Below are positions 1 to 10,667 of a DNA stretch of 64,000 bases, piece by piece. The stretch is from Azorinus chamasolen. Its lineage: Eukaryota > Mollusca > Bivalvia > Cardiida > Solecurtidae. A program made the translations under genes and the position numbers. The notes under the pieces are model-generated. The model did not search any database and was not told where the DNA came from. It worked only from the letters and a program-made list of their open reading frames with translations. Location: positions 77,610,701 to 77,674,700 of the forward strand of contig OY755241.1 of NCBI GenBank assembly GCA_963576725.1, written 5' to 3'. The number at the start of each line of letters is the position of its first letter. Within the stretch, counting starts at the first letter, position 1.

Positions 1-11
1 GGTCTCCATAC

Positions 12-261
12 TTAACCCTTCGCTTGCTAATCGCGTCAATATACCTACCTGTAAATAGTGAAGACCCAGATGAGACAGCTCCTGCAGGAGCTGTCTCATC
101 AGGGTCTGCACTATTTACAAGTTGATTGTGCAACCAGTACACTCCACAGCAGTGATTGCACAGCGAAATACTTGTACACAGTGAAGATATATGTAATTAT
201 ACAACAGGGCATGGGTAAAGAAGGAGAAATGTGTTTTAAAATTCAGCAAGCGAAGGGTTAA
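12..261. repeat. MITE family A, TTAA-flanked palindromic element
   Basis: Terminal inverted repeats CCCTTCGCTTGCT / AGCAAGCGAAGGG sit directly inside TTAA at both ends, the arrangement known for piggyBac-type elements. The left-centre holds a long hairpin (about 51-118) with apex GCTCCTGCAGGAGC. A near-identical copy lies at 2681-2930. The small open frame inside it is repeat sequence, not a gene. The piggyBac assignment is inferred from ends only. Confidence 0.8.
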
Positions 262-834
262 ACACTGATGGGCTTTTCCACTCTGAAACTTGAGCTTTGA
301 AAGGTCTATGAAATGATAATGTGGTAGGAATTGTCATAAGTTGACTAGAGCTAGATTTACCAGTGTATTTATTGGGGTTTCAAAATAGTTGATTGACAGT
401 CATTAAAATGAAAACTAGACATCTGTCTATATATGTACATGTATGCCATTGTATGATATAATTAAGTAACTGAGATTAAGATAGATTAATGATATCTCTT
501 TCTACATTATACTCTGAAATAAAGCAAGACAACTCAATATCATGGCTATCTTTTGTTCTTTTCTTAGTAATACTATTAACAAAGTGCAAATATTTCATTA
601 ACAAAATGTAAAATCCATTTTAACTAATTACAGAACTGTTGGCACAGGTGGCAAGCTCTAATTGCATGCAATTTAAGTAATTTTCATATGATTTTGTGAA
701 AAAGTTGAGTCACTATTCACTGATATTCACAATCCAATATGTATTGAATTCTTCCTGATTTTGCATGTAAATGAAGTTTGATTTATTAAAAACCTTAACG
801 TTTTTCTCTACTCATGACTTTATACTCAATCCAG

Positions 835-983
835 GTGGACAAGTTTGTTCTGGAGGCAGTTGACCTTGATGACCTTGAAAAGCTGGTTGTTGCTAAGGGT
901 CCAGGGAAGCCATGGTTACTGGAAAAGATCATGGTGAAGAAGGGAGAATTTGCTGGCGAGGAGCATGTGTTTATGTGTAACAG
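835..983 (+). CDS. PLAT-domain (LOXHD1-like) protein, internal exon: second half of a PLAT domain
   Basis: A 149-bp exon bounded by acceptor CAATCCAG and donor GTGAGT. It starts in phase 0 and leaves two bases of the last codon. The translation begins VDKFVLEAVDLDDLEKL, contains GKPWLLEKI and ends HVFMCN(R). This is the typical second half of PLAT/LH2 repeats in lipoxygenase-homology proteins of the LOXHD1 type: V-D-x-F-x-x-EAVDLG, then the conserved W in W-x-L-x-K, then F-x-C-x-R-W-L. PLAT domains are beta sandwiches that bind membranes or partner proteins, and LOXHD1 is known from hair-cell stereocilia. The last codon is completed to Arg by the exon at 1922, giving C-N-R-W as expected for the repeat end. 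The first half of this domain lies before the window start or in an exon not seen. Family assignment is from motif recognition; orthology to LOXHD1 itself is not established. Confidence 0.8.
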
Positions 984-1065
984 GTGAGTGACACTATGAA
1001 GTCTTTAGTTATAATGATGGTATAAAACTGTAACAGTTTAAGCCATATTCTGTTAGCAAGGACCT

Positions 1066-1243
1066 GGGTCCATGCTTATAAAGCTTTTAGTTGAGTCTGA
1101 GATCGTTCTCAAGCTTTTGATTGGTCAGATTTGAGCCTTTGGCTCAAATCTGACCAATCAAAAGCTTGAAAACTCAAATCTGACCAATCAAAAGCCTGAG
1201 AACGAAACTCAGACTCAACTAAAAGCTTTATAAGCAAGGACCT
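1066..1243. repeat. Palindromic MITE family E
   Basis: Near-perfect foldback whose ends read TCCATGCTTATAAAGC / GCTTTATAAGCAAGGA, with inner arms CTTTTGATTGGTCAGATTTG and their complement, one arm segment being repeated. A shorter copy lies at 35920-36033. It sits in the first visible intron of the PLAT gene. Confidence 0.75.
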
Positions 1244-1513
1244 GACTCATAGTTGTACTCTTATAAGAGTCAAAGCTGTGAATTAATCCTTTGACTGCAG
1301 GAAACCAGTGTACTGCCATTTCCAAACAGTGCAGACCAAGATCAGATGAATTATAGCTCTCTGATTAGGGTCTACATTGTTTGTCGTCTAAAATATTCTC
1401 TTGCAAATTTAAGCCTTTCATAGTGGACGATTCTATCATTAAACGATGATTGTCCATTTCACTTTGAATATTGAGCATTCAGTTATTTAACCTTTACCTC
1501 ATTGAGAATCCTT

Positions 1514-1762
1514 TTAACCCTTTCCTCGATAGGCTATTTTTAGACACAATCTCTTTGAATCAATCTACCGAAAATGATCATTTACTAGTGAAAAGGAGCA
1601 TTTACTAGTGAAAAGGAAAAGTTTAGAATTTTTTAGTTTTGCAACCATTGTGATAAATAGTGCGTTTGCTCCTGTAGGAGCAAATGCTCTATTTATCACA
1701 ATGGTTTCATAAAGTGGCTTTTACAGACGGAAGAAAGGCTTATTTATGGAGGAAAGGGATAA
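1514..1762. repeat. MITE family B (TTAA end, GCATTTGCTCC hairpin)
   Basis: Starts TTAACCCTTTCCTCGATAGG and ends GGAGGAAAGGGATAA. The centre is a hairpin from about 1641 to 1710 with apex GCTCCTGTAGGAGC. Family B is the most frequent TTAA element in this window. A short internal duplication repeats CATTTACTAGTGAAAAGG. Confidence 0.8.
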
Positions 1763-1921
1763 TGCCTTTGCAAACAGAATAGATCCAGTTCAGACGGCTA
1801 CAAAAATGTAATTGAAAATATTTTATAAGGATTTTATTTTAGCAATGTATAAGAATAATTTGAGTTATTATGACAAGCACACTTTGAAGGGAAAGTGAAG
1901 TCGAATTGTGTATATTTGTAG

Positions 1922-2021
1922 GTGGATTGGTGACAAGCAGCAACAGAACCAGGAGATAGAGGAGAAGCTACAACTGACCTCCTCCATACACTGCAGGATG
2001 TGCCGGACCTCAATGCCTCAA
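1922..2021 (+). CDS. PLAT-domain (LOXHD1-like) protein, internal exon: PLAT end and linker
   Basis: A 100-bp exon after acceptor TATATTTGTAG with donor GTACAT. Its first base completes the Arg codon started at 983, giving the R-W junction typical of PLAT repeat ends. It then reads WIGDKQQQNQEIEEKLQL, and a Cys-containing stretch ends in SMPQ. The exon ends in phase 0, which fits the start of the exon at 9039. The E-I-E-E-K-L part matches the acidic tail that follows the RWL motif in LOXHD1-type repeats (D-G-x-I-x-x-E-L). The acceptor has a modest pyrimidine tract, and the exact donor could be displaced by a few bases. Confidence 0.7.
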
Positions 2022-2139
2022 GTACATGACCCTTTAAACTCTAGTCTTACATCACTCATATTTAAAGACCATGTTAACTTTTTAGCACACTTCCATTTAA
2101 AAAAAAATCTTCTTAGGTCAGTATCAAATGGTTTGGATT

Positions 2140-2372
2140 TTAACCCTTTCCTCCATAAATATGCCTTTCTACACCTCTGTAAAAGTCACCTGTTGAAACC
2201 ATTGTGATAAATAGAGCATTTGCTCCTACAGATGCAAATGCTCTATTTATCACAATGGTTTCAAACTACAACATTCTAACAAAAATAATCCTTTTTTCTA
2301 GTTAGTGCTCCTTTTCAGTAGATTTATTCAAAGTGGTTGGATCTAAATATAGCCTATGGGGGAATGGGTTAG
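2140..2372. repeat. MITE family B copy
   Basis: Left end TTAACCCTTTCCTCCATAAA, right end GGGGGAATGGGTTAG. The hairpin at about 2195-2263 has arms that match except for a damaged apex (CTCCTACAGATGC). It lies about 120 bp downstream of the exon ending at 2021. Confidence 0.8.
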
Positions 2373-2680
2373 TTATGAAGATGCCAAGTTTCCTAGCATT
2401 TTCATCTGGAACCAAACTGTATACAAAAGTGACAATAAATTTACTAGTGATATTCACAGTTTTAAGTCTGTGTGTAATAATTAAGTACATAAAATAGTAG
2501 TTTAACAAAAACTCCTTTGAAGATCTCAACAACAATGATATATGAATACAGTAGCACTTCAGATGTGTAGAACCTTGTAATCTAAGTCTATAGCTGTGTT
2601 CAACTCATCCTATAGAAAAGTTCTTGTAGTCTTTACTTAGTAAAACCATTATTGCAGTCAAACCCGTCAATAGCAACCAC

Positions 2681-2930
2681 TTAACACTTCACTTGCTTAT
2701 CACGTCAATATACCTACCTGTAAATAGTGAAGACCCAGATGAGACAGCTCCTGCAGGAGCTGTCTCATCAGGGTCTGCACTATTTACAACTTGATTTTGC
2801 AACCATTGCACTCCAGAGTTGTGATTGCACAGCGAAATACTTGTACACAGTGAAGATATATGTAATTATACAACAGGGCATGGGTAAAGAAGGAGAAATG
2901 TATTTTAAAATTCAGCAAGCGAAGGGTTAA
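2681..2930. repeat. MITE family A, second copy
   Basis: Same 250-bp layout as 12-261, including the GCTCCTGCAGGAGC apex and the right end AGCAAGCGAAGGG before TTAA. The left end is mutated (TTAACACTTCACTTGC). Most differences between the copies are single bases, so amplification was fairly recent. Confidence 0.85.
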
Positions 2931-2958
2931 TTAATGATTTATAAGAACAGGTGGTCGC

Positions 2959-3275
2959 TTAACCCTTTACTTCACATAAATTATTTTTAATGCCTTTACA
3001 AACCATGTAGGCCCAGATCAGAAGGTTGCTATAGGGGCTGTCTGATCAGGCTGTGCTCTGTTTGCTTAAGGAATTCTACACTATCTGCTAAAGTAACACA
3101 TTTCCTTTGTCATTATAAATGACATGAAAATCCACAAAATTTATGTTCATGATGTCAATATATTTTACTAAATGCAGAAAGTTCCATTACTTTCATAATG
3201 CATAAAGCTACCACCTGCCATTAAGAACCAGAAATAGACCATTTTTGGTGTCAGATCACTGTAGAGGTGTTTTAC
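2959..3275. repeat. Degenerate MITE C followed by MITE D fragment
   Basis: TTAACCCTTTACTTCACA begins a C-type element with a weak hairpin around 3008-3066 (CCCAGATCAGAAGG ... GATCAGG...CTCTGTTTGC). From about 3205 the right end of a D-type element is seen (AAGCTACCACCTGCC ... GTGTTTTACTG then TA). Confidence 0.6.
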
Positions 3276-3279
3276 TGTA

Positions 3280-4160
3280 TTTATGTCACTGGGGAGCCTT
3301 TTTCTGAGTCACTACGGGGATATTTTACTTCATAAGCTACTCGCTTCTTGTGAGTTTATCTTTTAATTATTAATATCATATCACTTTATCCAGTTCACTT
3401 TCTAACTTAATCTATCTACTTCTTAATCTCACATTTAACTTCTTAATTTCTTATTCTGTCCTTCCTTCTTTACTTCCTAAGTTCTTCCTTAAACCTTAAC
3501 TCTCTTCACTTTTAATCTTACTCTTCTGAACCTTAACCTTCATTCTCCCAGATCCCTAAACTTAACTCTCCTCTTTACTTATTCTTACATGGCTGTCCTG
3601 TAACTTATTTCATTCTCAACCATCCAATCTTACTTTTACACTCCTTCAACTTCAACTCTCTCTCAATTCTCCTGATTCTAGCCACACCCACACATAAATC
3701 ATATCAATCAATCATTTTATTCCATTCATCTTTCATCATCCATCTTTCATTCTGTACAAACTCTTAATTACCCTAATTACTGCCTCTCATACTAAACTGT
3801 TGTCTCCAGACCTTCAAAATCTAAATCTTTGTTTGCCTCTTAATTTAGTGTCACTCTTATTTGCACATACTGGCCAGGCTGACCTAATGTTTGTTTACTT
3901 ACATCCAGGCAGTCAAAGACAGATATCTCTTTTGTAAACTAATTTTATTGTGATAAGTCAGATTGCCAAGCATTAAGCAGAATCCAAACTTTCTGAAAGC
4001 TGTACCCAAATCTACAATTTCCGAAAGTCTTAAATATTTCAAATCAAATCTTTATCAACATAATACAATATGAATTCAATTTAAATAATATATCATTTTC
4101 ATAACTCTGTGACATATGTACTATGTATTATGAGTTTCATAGTATTTTAATGAAGATCAT
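3280..4160. other. Intron sequence, pyrimidine-rich
   Basis: Between about 3340 and 3860 the plus strand is strongly C/T/A biased and poor in G. No open frame, hairpin or tandem repeat of note is seen. It is treated as ordinary intron of the PLAT gene. Confidence 0.5.
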
Positions 4161-4167
4161 TATTTTC

Positions 4168-4310
4168 AGAGGGTTCCTGGGTCATTGAGGGGATCACAGG
4201 AGGCCGAAGGGGCCCAGATGGTCCCTTGGATCTTGTAGTTGTTTTCTGTGCCCTTGCCACTGAAGTCTGAGAAAGAAAACCCCTTCCAGATAGGCCTCCC
4301 TGATACATTT
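4168..4310 (-). other. GC-rich, protein-like stretch, possible exon on the minus strand
   Basis: A GC-rich island in AT-rich intron sequence. On the minus strand one frame reads through SDFSGKGTENNYKIQG and TIWAPSASCDPLNDPG to a stop. A second frame, after the acceptor-like TTTCTTTCTCAG, is also open and basic/proline-rich (TTTRSKGPSGPLRPP). Plus-strand acceptor-like ATTTTCAG and donor-like AAGGTAAAC flank it too, but the plus frames are short. I do not recognise a family. It may be a captured exon, a repeat-borne fragment, or a terminal exon of another gene. Confidence 0.3.
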
Positions 4311-4339
4311 AAGGTAAACATCTAATGTACATAACAATA

Positions 4340-4560
4340 TCAACCCTTTCCTCCATAAATACGCCTTTCTACGCCTCTGTAATAACCACTTCTTGAAACC
4401 ATTGTGATCAATAGAGCATTTGCTCCTATAGGAGCAAATGCTCTATTTATCACAATGGTTTCAAACTACAAAATTTTACTTTTCTCTAGTAAATGGTCAT
4501 TTTGGGTAGATTCATTCAAAGAGGTTGGGTCTAAAAATAGCCTATGGAGGAAAGGGTTAA
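4340..4560. repeat. MITE family B copy with near-perfect hairpin
   Basis: A 72-nt hairpin at 4393-4464 with arms TTGAAACCATTGTGAT...GCATTT and apex GCTCCTATAGGAGC, with a single arm mismatch. Ends are CAACCCTTTCCTCCATA and TATGGAGGAAAGGGTTAA. Confidence 0.85.
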
Positions 4561-5209
4561 TGACATAAATTTCTATCTTATAATTAAATGCTCAACTGCT
4601 CAAATTAATAAATTAGACACCAATCTTTAACTGTTTGTGTCCAAAAATATCACATTATGTTATCAGTTGATGAAGATGTCTTCGTGTTTTGCAATCAGTT
4701 TAGACTCACATTGTATGTTGTGCCAAAGATATAACATCTGATCAGGATCTACACTTTTACTGTTTGTTAGGTTGAATAATTATCCCTTTACTCCATGATA
4801 TTCATTAAAGATGTGTTATGCGCATTTATCGTATTAATCAATCAACACCAGAAACTATACAGGTATACATACAATGAAAATAATGCTTGCAACCCATTTT
4901 CCGACAGAAAGGATATATTTGTTTAGCTAAATATTATCGCTGGCCGAATACTGCTAAATTCTTAAAAAGGAGCCTCCTTTTTAGAAACGGGGATTTTGTA
5001 CGGAAATCAGCGAACGTCTTCGGCCAAGTTCTGGATGACTCCAATTCTATTTTGGAATAACACTTTGAATATTAATTAGGTTGTTACTACATGTACAATG
5101 GCTGGCACTGGTTGTTGGCCTACACAATAGATTTTATTCAGGAAAGTAAGGCAATATGCCCATCTAAACACATATAATTTACATGCAAATAAGCAAAAAT
5201 ATACCATTC

Positions 5210-6428
5210 AATGATGTCAATCAAATATAACGGTCAAAGGGAGCTAACTCATATAGGTACATCAAATGATTGTAACAAACGTTGTGTTGCGCGTATCTCT
5301 GGAAACGCTAGTACTAGAGTCATCAAACTTCACAGGAATGTTCACCAGCATGAGTTGTTGTGCACCTATGTTTTTTTAATTGTCTCCCCCAGATAACTCT
5401 TGAGTTATTGCCCCTGATTTGAACACTTAAATCTATACAAATTTTGTGTCACGCGTATCTCTGAAACCAGTAGGGCTAGAGTCACCAAACCTCACAGGAT
5501 TGTTCACTAGCATGAGTTGTTTTGCTCCTAAGTTTTTTTAATTGTCTCCCCCTGTTAACTTTGGAGTTACTTCCCCTGATGACTTAAAATTAGACAAACT
5601 TTACTTAGTGTCTTGCATATCTCTGAAACCACTAGGGCTAGAGTCACTAAACCTCACAGGAATGTTGACCAGCATGAGTTGTTGTGCACAAGGGACTTTT
5701 GAATTGTCTTCCCTTGATAACTTTGGAGTTATTGCCCCTGATATGATTATTTAAAATTAGAGAAACTTTGTGTCATGCATATCTTTAAAACCACTAGGGC
5801 TAGAGTCACCAAACTTCACAGGAATGTTGACCAGCATGAGTTGTTGTGCACCTTGGTATTTTTAATTGTCTCCCCTGATAATTCTTGAGTTATTGCCCCT
5901 GATATGATATCTTAAAATTAGAGAAACTTCCTTTTACACGTATCTCTGAGACGAGTAGGAATAGAGTCACCAAACTTCACAGGAATGTTCACCAGCATAA
6001 GGTGTTGTGAATCTGGGTTTTTTAATTGTCTCCTCCTGATAACTTTGGAGTTACTTTCCTTATGGCATAAAATAAGAGAAAGTTTACTTTGTATCATGCA
6101 TATCTTTAAAACCACTAGGGCTAGAGTCACCAAACTTCACAGGAATGTTGACCAGCATGTGTTGTTGTGTACTCGTTTTTTTTTAATTGTCTCCCCCTTA
6201 TAATCTTAGAGTTATTGCCCTTGATTGATTAAAATTAGAGAAACTTTGTGTCGCGCGTATCTCTGAAACCGCTAGTACTAGAGTCACCAAACTTCACAGG
6301 AATGTTCACCAGCATGAGTTCTTGTGCACCTATGTTTTGGAGTTTGGAGTTACAGACACTATACTTGTGTATTGGAAAGAGAATGGGTGGGGGAGACATC
6401 TGTTTTTGTGACAAAAACAAACCTCTAG
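5210..6428 (+). mobile_element. Helitron-like non-autonomous element with ~160-bp tandem core
   Basis: Seven diverged direct copies, period about 160 bp, are recognised by CGTATCTCTGAAACC, then TCACAGGAATGTTCACCAGC and GAGTTATTGCCCCTGAT. They start near 5275, 5440, 5595, 5760, 5922, 6075 and 6240. The right end reads GGGGGAGACATCTGTTTTTG, then a hairpin GTTTTTGTGACAAAAAC, then CTAG (6425-6428) followed by T. A 3' hairpin plus CTAG before T is the Helitron 3' signature, and tandem cores are known from bivalve pearl-like/Helentron-related elements. The 5' end is not located. Open frames inside are repeat sequence. Confidence 0.55.
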
Positions 6429-6596
6429 TTTTAGATCCAACCTCTTTGGATGCATCTACTTAAAAGGAGCATTAACTAGAGAAAAGGAAATTTTTGAATT
6501 TCCATATTTGAAACCATTGTGATAAATAGAGCATTTGATCCTGTAGGTGACTTTTACAGAGGTGTAGAAAAGCATATTTATGGAGGAAAGGGTAAT
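6429..6596. repeat. MITE family B, 5'-truncated, one hairpin arm lost
   Basis: Begins inside the element (TTTTAGATCCAACCTC) exactly at the CTAG end of the preceding Helitron-like element. The left hairpin arm is kept (CCATTGTGATAAATAGAGC), the right arm is deleted, and the right end is GGAGGAAAGGGTAAT. Confidence 0.7.
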
Positions 6597-6881
6597 ATTT
6601 ATAATGGCACATAAAATAAGAAAAAATTTGGCCCTGGTTAAAACTATATAATTCCTTAAGCAAGTCCGTAAGGTAGGTGCAATCTTTTCTCCTTGCTCTA
6701 TTCGAGAGTCATATAGACCTGAAACAAGATGTACATCATTGCACAAAAAAATCATTTGAGTCAGTCGAATTATCACAGTAAAAACACACAGTAAATACAT
6801 GTGTATACATGTAGAAAGGTGACCAATTTATGTTTTGTTGGTAAATAATGTCAAATAAAAAGAACATGACACTGTATTTTT

Positions 6882-8445
6882 ATGTCTCCCCCCATATTTA
6901 TATGGGGGAGACATATTGTTTTCCTGAGAGTTGTCTGTCTGTCTGTCCGTCCGTCCGCACTCACCAAAGGGTAGTTGTGTGACTTTTTCTAACTAGTCGC
7001 ACAAGTAAAATCATTAACCTGGCCATCTCTTGTGACATTAACCTGGCCATTTCTTGTGACATTAACCTGGCCAGTTGTGGGACATAGGGTTAGGGTTAGG
7101 GTTAGCTTCCAGATCATTCTTTTCCAAAGTTAGAGCCAAAAATAGTTTTTCTTGTGGGACTAGTCCCACAAGAAAAGATCAAAGGAAAAAGTCACACAAC
7201 TACCCATTTGTTAGTATGTCCGTCTGTCTGTCCGTCACACTTTTTGTCCGGACGATAACTTCAATATGCCTGATGCCAGTTGATTGAAACTTCATATATG
7301 GAAAGAGCATAATGAGAGGAAGTGTCATGCACAAGGTCCATAACTCTGGCTTCACTAATATTGGAGTTATTGCCCTTTGTAAAAAAAATCACACTTTTTT
7401 GTCCGGACGATAACTCCTATATGGCTCATGCCATTGGATTGAAACTTCATATATGGAAAGATCATGACGAGAGGAAGTGTCATGCACAAGGTCCATAACT
7501 CTGGCTTCACTAATATTGGAGTTATTGCCCTTTGTAAAAAATATCATAATTTTTTGTCCGGACAATAACTTCAATATTTCTGATGCCAGCTGATTGAAAC
7601 TTCATATATGGAAAGAGCATAATGAGAGGAAGTGTCATGCAGAAGGTACATAACTCTGGCTTCACTAATATAGGAGTTATTGCCCTTTGTAAAAAATTCA
7701 CACTTTTTTGTCCGGACGATAACTTCTATATGGCTCATGCCATTGGATTGAAACTTCATATATGGAAAGATCATAACGAGAGGAAGTGTCATGCACAAGG
7801 TCCATAACTCCGGCTTCACTAATGTTCGAGTTATTGCCCTTTGTAAAAAAATCACAATTTTTTGTCCGGATGGTTACTCCTATGTGACACAAGCCATTGG
7901 AGTGAAACTTCATACATGGAACGATCATGATAAGAGAAAATGTCATGCATAAGATTCTTAACTCGAGCTTCAATAAATTTAGAGTTATTGCCCCTTGTAC
8001 ATTTGTTTAATTCTTTTTTGTCCGGACGATAACTCCTACATGGCTCTTGCCATCGTATTGAAACTTCATACATGGAAAGAGCATGATGAGAGAAAGTGTC
8101 ATGAACAAGGGTCATAATTCTGGCTTCAATACCTTTGGAGTTATTGCCCTTTGTTACATTTTTTGGCCGATCAATAACTCCTGTTCGACTGATGCTATTG
8201 GAATGACATTTTATTTTTGGAAAGAGCATGATGAAAGTAAGTGTCATGCACAAGGGCCATACATCTGGTATCAGTATTTTTTGAGTTATTAGCTGTTATC
8301 ATTTTCTTCTTGAAAAATGTAGTGCGGAAAACGCATAATGAGGGGAAGTATCATTCATCAAGACCATAACATTTTTAGTGATTTCCCTTTACATATTGTT
8401 TTTATTAGAGGGGAGACATCCGGTTTTTGTGACAAAAACCTCTAG
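6882..8445 (+). mobile_element. Helitron-like element with ~155-bp tandem core, CTAG end
   Basis: The left part has a palindrome TATGTCTCCCCCCATA / TATGGGGGAGACATA (about 6882-6912) and a GTCTGTCCGTCC microsatellite. The core holds at least six copies of a ~155-bp unit marked by TTTTGTCCGGACGATAACT, near 7243, 7397, 7553, 7708, 7859 and 8019, then a diverged one. The right end is GGGGAGACATCCGGTTTTTG, then hairpin GTTTTTGTGACAAAAAC and CTAG at 8442-8445. A second palindrome, CTTGTGGGACTAGTCCCACAAG-like, lies near 7150. No Rep/helicase coding sequence is present. Confidence 0.55.
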
Positions 8446-8478
8446 TTTTCATTAATTTTTTATTTGTTTAGGTGTAGC

Positions 8479-8712
8479 TTAAACCTTTACCTGATGAATA
8501 TTCATGCAAGAAATAAATGACATCATGAATATCTATTAGATGAAATTTTGCAGTGGTATATAAACACAAGATATTTTGACCATGGCAGAAACTTTAGAAT
8601 TAGTTCTATACTATATTATGTTCATAAGCAAACACAGGAGACTGTGATCAGACAGTTTTTTACAGGAAGGGAAAATACATCAAAATTTGCCCCCATCAGG
8701 CAAAGGGATCAA
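8479..8712. repeat. MITE family C, reverse orientation, hairpin eroded
   Basis: TTAAACCTTTACCTGATG left end, internal ATGACATCATGAATATC typical of C, and remains of the hairpin (AAGCAAACACAGGAG ... GATCAGACAG). The right end GGCAAAGGGATCAA is damaged. Confidence 0.6.
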
Positions 8713-8718
8713 ATAAAT

Positions 8719-8964
8719 TTAAGCCTTTACTCCATGAATAAACCTTTTTGCGCCTTTGCAAACAGAGTAGATTCAGATGGATACTGTAGCAGCCGTTTGA
8801 TCAGGGTTTGCTCTATTTGCTTATGCTATGATATACGAGATAGATATGATTGACTGCTGTTTCTGCCATGTCCAAATATTCTTGTGTCCATTTGCTATTA
8901 TAATAATTAATCTAATTTATATTCATGATGGCGTTATTTCTTACATGCATATTAATAGGGTAAA
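8719..8964. repeat. MITE family C copy
   Basis: TTAAGCCTTTACTCCATG left end. The hairpin around 8757-8822 has an eroded apex (GATACTGTAGCAGCCG). The internal AATTAATCTAATTTATATTC tract and the right end AATAGGGTAAA fit family C. Confidence 0.7.
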
Positions 8965-9038
8965 CAGTTAAGAATCTTTAGTAGAGTATTTCTATGACAC
9001 CAGAACAAATATTATAAACCTGTGTTTTCAATATGCAG

Positions 9039-9168
9039 ATCACATTTCAGGATAAAGACACCCATGATACATTCTCCGCTGATCTTAACGAGTTGGTCGC
9101 ATTTGACAACAAGCTGGATGGCTGGAAGGAATTTCCAGTACCCTGGCCAGCAATACAAGTTTCTAAAG
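9039..9168 (+). CDS. PLAT-domain (LOXHD1-like) protein, internal exon: linker between PLAT domains
   Basis: A 130-bp exon after acceptor CAATATGCAG with donor GTAACA. It reads 43 codons, ITFQDKDTHDTFSADL through KEFPVPWPAIQVSK, plus one base. It enters in phase 0, matching the 2021 donor, and leaves in phase 1, matching both possible acceptors of the next exon. No strong domain motif is visible. Its position between the C-x-R-W end of one PLAT repeat and the Y-V-V-S start of the next makes it a linker exon. An internal TTTCAG at 9045-9050 could act as an alternative in-frame acceptor removing four residues. Confidence 0.65.
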
Positions 9169-9315
9169 GTAACACAAGACTCAAGTATTTCATCATGTTA
9201 ATTGTATCTGTACAAATGGAAAAACTCTTAGAGAGAGATTTAAAAAAGTCATTTGAAATATGTAGACTGAAAGAAAAACAGACAATGCAGTAGAAAAATG
9301 GAATCAAATTTTTAA

Positions 9316-10385
9316 TTTTTATATGCCCGTTTGAAAAAACGGGACATATGGAATGGCGCTGTCTGTGTGTCTGTCAGTTTGTCCGTCTGTAACATCTCTA
9401 ACTCAAGTTCCGCTTGGTGGATCCTTCTCAAATTTTAGCGCAATGTTTATCTACCTGCCAAGTCCCGGTTTGTTTATCCAAGGTCAAGGTCACACAATTG
9501 GACTTAGAATTTGCGTTTAGCAAAAATGTTAACCGGTCTGTCTGTCTGTCTGTCTGTAACATCTCTAACTCAAGTTCAGCTTGGTGGATCCTTCCCAAAT
9601 TTAACACAATGTTTATCTAGACATGCTACAGTAGCCTGCCAAGTCCCGGCTCGTTTATCTAAGGTCAAGGTCGCTTAATTGGACTTAAAATTTGCATTTA
9701 GCATTTGCATTAAGCAAAAATGTTAACCTCAATTTATGTGGAACAAGTCCACTTATTTACATAACACTTTGTGATAAAGCTTTCAAACTTAGAATACTTC
9801 ACTGTCACAACCTTCACCTGTAGGCAAGAGTAAATAACTCTGTCAAACATTTTGACCGAATTATGCCCCTTTTTAACTTAGAATTTTTTGGTTGAGGCTT
9901 TGTTAAATTCCATTTATTTACATAACCTCTTGAGATATAGCTTTTAAACTTGGAACACTTGTTTACCATCACAAGCTTCACCTGTAGACAGGAGTACATA
10001 ACTCTGTCTAACATTTTGACATAATTATGACGCTTTTTAGCTTGGAATTTTTGGTTAAGGTTTTGGTTAAAGTCCACTTATTTACATAGCCCTTTCAGAT
10101 AAAGCTTTTAAACTTGAAACATTTGTTCACAATCAGAAGCTTCATCTGTAGGCAAGAGTAAATACAATGTAACTCTGTCAAGCATTTAGACACAATTATG
10201 GCACTGTTTAATTCAGAATTTTTGGTTAAGGTTTTTTGTTAAAGTATGCCTGTTTAAAACCTTGAAACTTGGTCGCAAAATTGGACTTAGAATTTGAGTT
10301 TAGCAAATACGTTAACCCCAGTTTATGTTGAACAAGACCTCGACGGGCGTATATTGTGCCCACTGTCACTCTTGTTATAGTTCTG
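9316..10385. repeat. Dispersed repeat with hairpin end and internal tandem duplication
   Basis: The left end is an imperfect palindrome TATGCCCGTTTGAAAAAACGGG followed by GTCTGTCTGT-type microsatellite. The segment AACATCTCTAACTCAAGTTC ... GGTCAAGGTC occurs twice (about 9390-9530 and 9558-9690). Further ~190-bp units containing CTTTTAAACTTG / CTGTAGGCAAGAGTA follow (9770-10240). The right end is CGACGGGCGTATATTGTGCC. Its class is unclear; it may be Helitron-related like its neighbours. Confidence 0.5.
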
Positions 10386-10413
10386 AATAACTGGAAATAG
10401 TACATATGTGTTA

Positions 10414-10580
10414 CAGTAAAACCTCTCTATAACGGCCACTAAATTACATTAAGTATTTTGTGTTAAAGGCAGATGGCTGCTTAAAGCAAGGTAAAAGTTT
10501 CACCTTGCTTTAAGCAGCCACCTGCACTAAATACCAACTAAGTTACTCAATTTAGTGGCCGTTATAGAGAGGTTTTGCTG
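10414..10580. repeat. MITE family D (TA / CAGTAAAACC ends)
   Basis: Ends CAGTAAAACCTCTCTATAACG and CGTTATAGAGAGGTTTTGCTG are flanked by TA on both sides, as expected for Tc1/mariner-type MITEs. Arms include GCTGCTTAAAGCAAGGT and its complement. This copy has lost the GGAGC apex. Confidence 0.8.
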
Positions 10581-10667
10581 TATTGTTTCTTGCTAACATT
10601 TTACATTATACATGTACTCATTTTACTGTTGAAATTGCAAAACTTGTACACACCCTTTCTCAGTTGA

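Noticed and set aside
58..2930. Two near-identical 67-codon frames at 58-261 and 2727-2930
   Set aside because: Both fall inside family A MITEs and cover the hairpin.
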